DNA of 38,157 nt from an uncultured Eggerthellaceae bacterium (lineage in GTDB: Bacteria > Actinomycetota > Coriobacteriia > Coriobacteriales > Eggerthellaceae), in contig CAIFEB010000020.1 of the NCBI GenBank assembly GCA_903789375.1, positions 1-38,157 of the forward strand. The letters are read 5' to 3'. Both the position numbers and the translations under genes were made by a program. Below, in pieces: positions 33,796 through 38,157 of the stretch (position 1 is its first letter; each line of letters begins with the position of its first letter). The notes beneath the pieces were generated by a model that saw only the letters and a list, made by a program, of their open reading frames with translations, ran no database searches and was not told the DNA's origin.

Positions 33796-34685
33796 TGACG
33801 ATCGTCGATCGTCCGCTTCCGGACCGGCTCCAGTACAAGCCCGAGAAGATCGAGCTTGACGAGAGCGTGAAGAAGGCCAAGGCGGCGCTTTTGAACGACA
33901 TCAAGCGCTCGGTGTACATCTACCGCTGCGACCTGGGCGGATGCAATGGCTGCGAAATCGAGATCTTCGCGACCATCACGCCGGTGTTCGACGCCGAGCG
34001 CTTCGGCATCAAGAACACGCCGAGCCCGCGCCATGCGGACATCCTCGTGTACACCGGCGCCGTGACGCGTCCCATGCGCGTGCCCGCGCTGCGCGCGTAC
34101 CATGGCGCCCCCGACCCGAAGCTCGTCATCTCGTACGGTGCGTGCGGGTGCACGGGCGGCATCTTCCACGACAACTACTGCGTGTGGGGCGGCACCGACC
34201 GCATCCTGCCGGTGGACGTCTACATCCCCGGCTGCCCGCCGACGCCGGCGCAGACCATCTACGGGTTCGCGATGGCGCTCGGGCTTCTGGGCCAGAAGCT
34301 CCACCACAAAGACATCGTGGAGGACGGCTCAGTCAAGGCGCAGCTGCGTTTCGCCGACGTGCCGTACAAGGTGCGCACCACGCTCGAGCGCGAGGCGCGT
34401 CTGTACTCGGGCTACCGCATCGGGCAGGACCTGTCCGATGAGTTCATGGAGGCGCTCGAACGGGACGGCAGCGTGTTCGCCAACATCAACGACCTGATCG
34501 CCGCGCAGTCCGACAGCCGCAAGGCCGAGGTGTTCCGCAAGCTGAGGGGCGATTTGGAGGACATGGTCGTAACGCCCGAGCAGCAGGAAGCGCAGCTGAA
34601 GAAGGGTCTCGAGCGCGTTGTCCCGCATGGCGACCAGCCGGATGCGACGACGCAGGCCATCCTTCGCGGAGCGGGGGTGCAGTAG
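33795..34685 (+). CDS. hyfI: Group 4 hydrogenase small subunit HyfI (NuoB-like)
   Basis: A 296-aa protein carrying the proximal [4Fe-4S] cluster next to the NiFe site. Motifs: C50 and C53 (GGCNGCEIEIF), SYGACGCTGGIFHDNYCVWG, and the PGCPPTPAQTIYGFAMALGL segment. It is very close to E. coli HycG in the core. It is about 40 residues longer than HyfI/HycG (252-255), through a C-terminal charged tail (EDMVVTPEQQEAQLKKG onward). Start and hyfH stop overlap (TGATG). Confidence 0.94.
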   Translation: MTIVDRPLPDRLQYKPEKIELDESVKKAKAALLNDIKRSVYIYRCDLGGCNGCEIEIFATITPVFDAERFGIKNTPSPRHADILVYTGAVTRPMRVPALRAYHGAPDPKLVISYGACGCTGGIFHDNYCVWGGTDRILPVDVYIPGCPPTPAQTIYGFAMALGLLGQKLHHKDIVEDGSVKAQLRFADVPYKVRTTLEREARLYSGYRIGQDLSDEFMEALERDGSVFANINDLIAAQSDSRKAEVFRKLRGDLEDMVVTPEQQEAQLKKGLERVVPHGDQPDATTQAILRGAGVQ

Positions 34686-34688
34686 GCG

Positions 34689-35210
34689 ATGGGCATTGCG
34701 GCGTCTGAGGAAGCATCCGAGGCGATGCGGGCGCACCATGCGTGCGCGGAGTCGAAGGTGATCGGGCCGACGAAGACGCCCGATGTCCCGATGGTTGTGT
34801 TCTACCGGCTGAGCAGGAGGTTCGTCGACACGGAGCGCTCGATTTCCAAGGAGGCGTCCGACATCGTCTACTACACGTTGGAAGTCGGGCACCACACCGG
34901 GCTCATCGACTGCTTCGACGAGGAGCTGTCCTGTCCGCTGGATACCTACCGCGCCATCTGCGCACGGTTTCCCGAAGGCGGCGAAGCCCGCTACAAGCTT
35001 GAGGGCATCCTCCGCAGCGGCGAGATCCAGGTCGACCGTTCGAGCGTTCCGCAGCTCGAGGAGCCGGTGGCGGAGGTGAGCGCCCGGGTGCAGGACGACC
35101 CGGACGTTCCCGCCGCCGAGAAGACGTGGCTCGCCGCGTTTTCTAAGCTTGTCGGACAGATCAAGCGTGATCCGGTTCTGTACCTGATGGGAAGGGAGCG
35201 CATGCCATGA
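34689..35210 (+). CDS. hycH: Formate hydrogenlyase maturation protein HycH/HyfJ
   Basis: A 173-aa cytosolic accessory protein needed for assembly of the hydrogenase large subunit. YTLEVGHHTGLIDCFDEELSC and the segment EARYKLEGILRSGEIQVD match E. coli HycH closely, as does the ending DPVLYLMGR. The N-terminus is about 35 residues longer than HycH (136). No strong ribosome site precedes 34689, and a later start at 34725 cannot be excluded. Its stop overlaps the hycI start by 4 nt (ATGA). Confidence 0.9.
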   Translation: MGIAASEEASEAMRAHHACAESKVIGPTKTPDVPMVVFYRLSRRFVDTERSISKEASDIVYYTLEVGHHTGLIDCFDEELSCPLDTYRAICARFPEGGEARYKLEGILRSGEIQVDRSSVPQLEEPVAEVSARVQDDPDVPAAEKTWLAAFSKLVGQIKRDPVLYLMGRERMP

Positions 35211-35698
35211 GCGGAAACATCGTGCTGACGGTGGGCGCGGTGCTGCGCGGCGACGATGCCGCGGGCCCGTACCTGAGCAAGCTGATCCAAGAGGATCCCG
35301 TCGACGGCTGGGAAGAGCTCGAGGGCGGTCAGATGCCCGAGGACTACATCGCGGTCGTGCGGCGTGCGCATCCCGACGTGCTCATCGTGTTCGATGCGGC
35401 GGCGATGGATCTTGCGCCGGGGGCCCTGCGGCAGCTGGAGCCGGACGACGTGGCGGACGATTGCCTCATGACCAGCCATGCGCTACCGCTGTCGCTGTTG
35501 CTCAACGAGCTTCACGATTCTTGTGGCAAGGTGGTGTTCATCGGCGTGCAACCGGCCCAGACCGAGTTCATGAATCCGCTCACGCCAGCGGTGCGTGAAT
35601 CGGTGGAGTCGCTGTACGACGCGTTGAAGGAAGGCACCGATATCTCGAGCGTCGCGCCCCCGTACGAGGGTCCGGCGCCGGCATACAAGGAGGCGTAG
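35207..35698 (+). CDS. hycI: Hydrogenase maturation protease HycI
   Basis: A 163-aa endopeptidase that cleaves the C-terminal tail of the hydrogenase large subunit after nickel insertion. Metal-sensing residues align with E. coli HycI: Asp16 (RGDDAAGP), Asp63 (IVFDAAAMD) and His91 (TSHALPLS). Also matching are the segments VVFIGVQPAQTEF and LTPAVRESVESLYDAL. The last 20 residues are proline-rich. It overlaps hycH by 4 nt, so expression is coupled to the operon. The HyfG tail after Arg546 is the predicted substrate. Confidence 0.93.
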   Translation: MSGNIVLTVGAVLRGDDAAGPYLSKLIQEDPVDGWEELEGGQMPEDYIAVVRRAHPDVLIVFDAAAMDLAPGALRQLEPDDVADDCLMTSHALPLSLLLNELHDSCGKVVFIGVQPAQTEFMNPLTPAVRESVESLYDALKEGTDISSVAPPYEGPAPAYKEA

Positions 35699-35704
35699 TT
35701 TTCA

Positions 35705-36547
35705 ATGGCGGAAGAGATTTCCAAAGCGGATGTTTTGGCCGTCAAACCCGACTGTCGCGCAGGCGCTGCGGCAGAGGCCCAAGGCGAGAACGTCGCCATC
35801 GGCAAGGCGAACAACACCCCGGCGCGTTTGTTCGTCTTGGCGTTGATGGCGGGCTTGCAGATCGGCTTCGGCGCGCTGTTCATGACCTACGTGAAGGCCG
35901 ACCAGACGCTGTCGTTCGCGGCGTCGTCGCTGCTCGGCGGCCTGGCGTTCTCGCTTGGCCTGCTGTGCGTCATCGTGGCGGGCTCCGAACTGTTCACCGG
36001 CAACTGCCTGATGGTCATGGGCGCCTGCAGCAAGCGCATCACCTGGGCAAAGACGATCAAGAACTGGGTCATCGTCTGGATCGGCAACTTCCTGGGGTCG
36101 CTTGTGCTGGTGGCCGTGGTCGTGGGTGCCGGCTTCATGAGCATGAAGGCGGGCGACAACACCGTCGGCAACCAGATGGTCACCGTGGCGGCGGGCAAGA
36201 TCAACCTCGGGCCGATGCAGATCTTCTGCCGCGGCATCGTCTGCAACGTGCTGGTCTGCCTGGCCGTGTGGATGGGATTCTGCGGTCGCACCGTCATCGA
36301 CAAGGTGTTCACGTCGATGATGCCGGTCATCGCCTTCGTCGCGCTCGGCGGCGAGCACTGCGTGGCCAACATGTTCTTCCTGCCGATGGGCGTCGTGGCG
36401 TCCAACAGCGGTTACGGCTCGCAGGTGCTCACGATGGGCGGCGCGCTGTACAACATCGGCCTGGCGACCGTGGGCAACATCGTCGGCGGCTGCATCTTCG
36501 TCGGCTTGGTGTACTGGTTCTCGTATCGGAAGAAGGAGACGAAGTAG
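35705..36547 (+). CDS. focA: Formate/nitrite transporter (FNT) channel, FocA type
   Basis: A 280-aa membrane protein with six hydrophobic segments. FNT hallmarks: AGLQIGFGALFMTYV, AGSELFTGNCLMVMGA, GRTVIDK and GGEHCVANMFFLP with the central pore histidine. It forms a pentameric channel in the inner membrane. It lies last in the FHL operon, in the place of focB in the E. coli hyf operon, so formate is the likely substrate. An N-terminal 35-residue cytosolic stretch could contain the gating helix. It starts 6 nt after hycI. Confidence 0.93.
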   Translation: MAEEISKADVLAVKPDCRAGAAAEAQGENVAIGKANNTPARLFVLALMAGLQIGFGALFMTYVKADQTLSFAASSLLGGLAFSLGLLCVIVAGSELFTGNCLMVMGACSKRITWAKTIKNWVIVWIGNFLGSLVLVAVVVGAGFMSMKAGDNTVGNQMVTVAAGKINLGPMQIFCRGIVCNVLVCLAVWMGFCGRTVIDKVFTSMMPVIAFVALGGEHCVANMFFLPMGVVASNSGYGSQVLTMGGALYNIGLATVGNIVGGCIFVGLVYWFSYRKKETK

Positions 36548-36554
36548 CACGACA

Positions 36555-36587
36555 CCCCGGGTCGAGCAGGCTGGCGCCGACCCGGGG
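36555..36587 (+). terminator. Terminator of the FHL operon
   Basis: CCCCGGGTCG (36555-36564) pairs perfectly with CGACCCGGGG (36578-36587) over 10 bp across a 13-nt loop, followed by CGTTTGAT. It starts 7 nt after the FNT gene. It fits as the 3' end of the ~15.7-kb unit. The gap from here to 36806 holds no supported gene. Confidence 0.85.
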
Positions 36588-36806
36588 CGTTTGATGGGGG
36601 CGCAGCTTCGAATCCCAGCGGGGCTGCGCCGGGCGGGGCGGCACGGCGTGTGCGGCCCCGGATGTCTGGCACGTGGGTGCGGGCTATACGTGGTACCGCA
36701 ACCACGCGCGGGCACGATGGGCGGCCGACGCGTCCGGCGCTGGCGGACGTTGGCGGCGCGAGCGTTTGCGTTGACGGGTGCGTGTGTCGGCTGCGTCGGC
36801 GGGTGC

Positions 36807-37193
36807 CTAGCGCTCGGTCGGCGGCGCATTGAGCGTGCGCTTGAGCAGCGGCTTGTCGAAGGACACCACCTTCACGTCGCTGTTCAGGGCGTTGCGGGCC
36901 ACCATCAGGCAGTCCACATAGTCGAGCATGCTCGACCCGAACAGCCGCGTGGCGTAGCGCACCGCTTCCTCGTCCACCACGTAGATGTCGTCCATAAGCT
37001 GGAGCAGCACGTAGGCGATCTGCGAGCGGGGCACGCGGTACACGTCGCGCAGCGAGACGGCCACGCGGGCGAAGATTTCGGGGTAGGTGAACGCGTTGCC
37101 GGTGGCGATGGCGTCGGACGCTTCCTTGAAGTACCGTTTGTGGTCCTTGATCAGGTAGCGCATGATCACGGTCTCATCGATTAGCAGTCTCAT
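36807..37193 (-). CDS. PIN-domain toxin (VapC-like)
   Basis: A 128-aa protein with the PIN ribonuclease signature: Asp6 in LLIDETVI, Glu39 in TYPEIFARV, Asp91 and Asp94 in MLDYVDCLMVAR, and Asp113 in SFDKPLLKR. Together they form the acidic metal site that cleaves RNA. It is the second gene of a toxin-antitoxin pair, with its start codon inside the last 20 nt of the antitoxin gene. Expression is thus coupled to the antitoxin. The RNA target cannot be inferred. Confidence 0.85.
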   Translation of the reverse strand: MRLLIDETVIMRYLIKDHKRYFKEASDAIATGNAFTYPEIFARVAVSLRDVYRVPRSQIAYVLLQLMDDIYVVDEEAVRYATRLFGSSMLDYVDCLMVARNALNSDVKVVSFDKPLLKRTLNAPPTER

Positions 37194-37461
37194 ATTTGTC
37201 GTCCAGCGATCTGATCCATGCCGCGCGTTCCGATTCGCGCAGCTCCTGATGTGCGTACACGCTCAAACGGCCCTGGGCCTTCATCTGGCCTTTGCCGGTC
37301 GAGGCGATGGGTCGGAACGGAAACCCGTTGTCCTTGATCGATTGTTTGATGAACATGCGCACCGCTTCCGAGAGCGACGTGCCCAGGTTGGCGTACAGCT
37401 CTTCGGCTTTGGCCTTGTCGTCCGGGTCGATGCGCACGTGAAGAATGGCATCCTTCGGCAT
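37174..37461 (-). CDS. RelB/DinJ-family antitoxin
   Basis: A 95-aa antitoxin. The N-terminal ribbon-helix-helix (ILHVRIDPDDKAKAEELYA, then LGTSLSEAVRMFIKQSI) is typical of RelB/DinJ proteins that bind DNA as dimers. The C-terminal 45 residues, charged and flexible, would wrap the toxin. It is the first gene of the pair and is paired with a PIN toxin rather than the usual RelE/YafQ toxin. The palindrome 37489-37502 just upstream is its probable operator. Confidence 0.85.
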   Translation of the reverse strand: MPKDAILHVRIDPDDKAKAEELYANLGTSLSEAVRMFIKQSIKDNGFPFRPIASTGKGQMKAQGRLSVYAHQELRESERAAWIRSLDDKYETANR

Positions 37462-37488
37462 TGCGGTTCGTCTTCTTTCCTAGAATGG

Positions 37489-37502
37489 ATTACGAACGTA
37501 AT
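37489..37502. promoter_or_regulatory. Palindromic operator of the toxin-antitoxin operon
   Basis: ATTACG-AA-CGTAAT, perfect 6-bp arms, between the divergent antitoxin and ClC genes. It lies just downstream of the antitoxin -10 element, overlapping the predicted start region, the usual position for autoregulation by an antitoxin. Confidence 0.6.
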
Positions 37503-37509
37503 GCATGGG

Positions 37510-37515
37510 AGTATA
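37510..37515 (-). promoter_or_regulatory. Extended -10 element of the toxin-antitoxin operon
   Basis: On the minus strand TGGTATACT supplies a TGn extension and a TATACT hexamer, about 48 nt before the antitoxin start. GTATAC is itself palindromic, so the plus strand carries TATACC here, which may serve the divergent ClC gene. Confidence 0.5.
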
Positions 37516-37536
37516 CCATGCGCAATCGGAGGGCAG

Positions 37537-38157
37537 ATGACGCGCGGAAGGACTCAGACGGACGAGGGGCTGGCGGGCGTAGCGCCGGCCAAGGCCCCGG
37601 CGACCGGGACGGCGGCTGGCACGGCGCCGACCGCCGGAGCGACGACGGCCGGAGCGGCGGCTGGCGGCGAGCCGGCAGGCAAGGAGCCGGCGGCTGGGAC
37701 GGCGGACAAGCTTCGCGATGTGGCGTTCGCCGCGGTCGTGGGCGTGTTCGCCGGGCTTGCGGCGGTGCTGCTGTCGGTGGTGGTCGCCTGGATGGAAGGC
37801 GTTCATGCCGCAAACCCCTTGACCACGGTGGTGCTCCCGCTTCTGGCGGTGGCGGAGGTGGCGCTGTATCGCGCGCTCAAGGTCCCGTTCGGCACGAGCA
37901 CCGCGTCGATTTTGGCGAAGTGCCGCGCAGGCGAGCTGCCCAGCTGGAAGGTTGCGCCGGCGATCTTTCTGGGAACGACGGCGACGATCGCAGGCGGTGG
38001 CTCCGTGGGCAAGGAGGCGGCGGCGCTCCAGATGGGAGCCGGCGTCTCGGCCGCGCTCGTGGGGCTGCGCGATCACTGGCGGGCGCGGCGTGCTGGCGCT
38101 GTTGCCAGCGCGCCGGCGAAAACGGCGGTCCGGGCGGCTGGCAGCGCAGCCCAGGCT
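37537..38157 (+). CDS. ClC-type chloride channel/antiporter, N-terminal part
   Basis: The frame opens with ATG at 37537 behind GGAGG and stays open to the window end (207 codons), so the gene is cut off. Residues 1-62 are a low-complexity Ala/Gly/Thr/Pro-rich segment. Then come hydrophobic helices (FAAVVGVFAGLAAVLLSVVV and LTTVVLPLLAVAEVALY) and the ClC segment AIFLGTTATIAGGGSVGKEA, in which GGGSVGKEAAALQMGA replaces the common GxxGxEGP selectivity motif. It is an inner-membrane anion channel or Cl-/H+ exchanger. The last residues before the edge (after RDHWRARR) are again Ala-rich and may be a cytosolic insertion. Confidence 0.8.
   Translation, partial: MTRGRTQTDEGLAGVAPAKAPATGTAAGTAPTAGATTAGAAAGGEPAGKEPAAGTADKLRDVAFAAVVGVFAGLAAVLLSVVVAWMEGVHAANPLTTVVLPLLAVAEVALYRALKVPFGTSTASILAKCRAGELPSWKVAPAIFLGTTATIAGGGSVGKEAAALQMGAGVSAALVGLRDHWRARRAGAVASAPAKTAVRAAGSAAQA

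Overview
The window is GC-rich DNA with dense, well-spaced Shine-Dalgarno sites. Its gene content fits an anaerobic gut actinobacterium of the Coriobacteriia, most likely Eggerthellaceae. The pointers are a DMSO-reductase-superfamily enzyme with a small Fe-S partner flanked by MFS carriers, a Bifidobacterium-like bile salt hydrolase, and a complete group 4 hydrogenase/formate hydrogenlyase (FHL) operon with a selenocysteine formate dehydrogenase. The genus is inference; no rRNA or tRNA gene is visible.

Layout. (1) 258-2930 is alaS, followed by a GC-rich repeat-bearing spacer and a clear terminator at 3307-3342. (2) 3343-5250 is visibly AT-richer, carries two pairs of imperfect direct repeats, and holds one minus-strand gene with a DUF559/PD-(D/E)XK-like C-terminus and an apparently leaderless promoter. 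(3) 5248-6484 holds no convincing gene but has a 14-nt minisatellite and a duplicated hairpin. (4) 6485-13460 is a metabolic island: MFS carrier, acetylene hydratase/catechol dehydroxylase-like molybdopterin enzyme, small two-cluster Fe-S protein, second MFS carrier, and a convergent TetR regulator. (5) 13676-16659 holds a 68-aa zinc-ribbon protein, a bile salt hydrolase and a DUF2974 alpha/beta hydrolase. (6) 17100-20130 holds a GT2 and a GT4 glycosyltransferase and a convergent single-pass membrane protein. (7) 20863-36587 looks like one ~15.7-kb transcription unit: HydN-like ferredoxin, Sec-containing fdhF, hyfABCDEFGHI, hycH/hyfJ, hycI and a FocA-type formate channel, closed by a terminator. 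(8) 36807-37461 is a PIN toxin/RelB-DinJ antitoxin pair, divergent from a ClC-type channel gene that runs off the window.

How the parts work together. FdhF (Sec140) would oxidise formate. Electrons would pass through HydN/HyfA, HyfH and HyfI to the NiFe site in HyfG, and three antiporter-like subunits (HyfB, D, F) would couple H2 evolution to ion movement. HycI removes the HyfG C-terminal tail, HycH assists maturation and the FNT channel moves formate. The selenocysteine, hyp and molybdopterin synthesis genes needed for this are not in the window. The island in (4) looks like an inducible uptake-and-reduction module for an unknown small molecule, plausibly a polyphenol or other aromatic. It is the best candidate for undescribed chemistry here.
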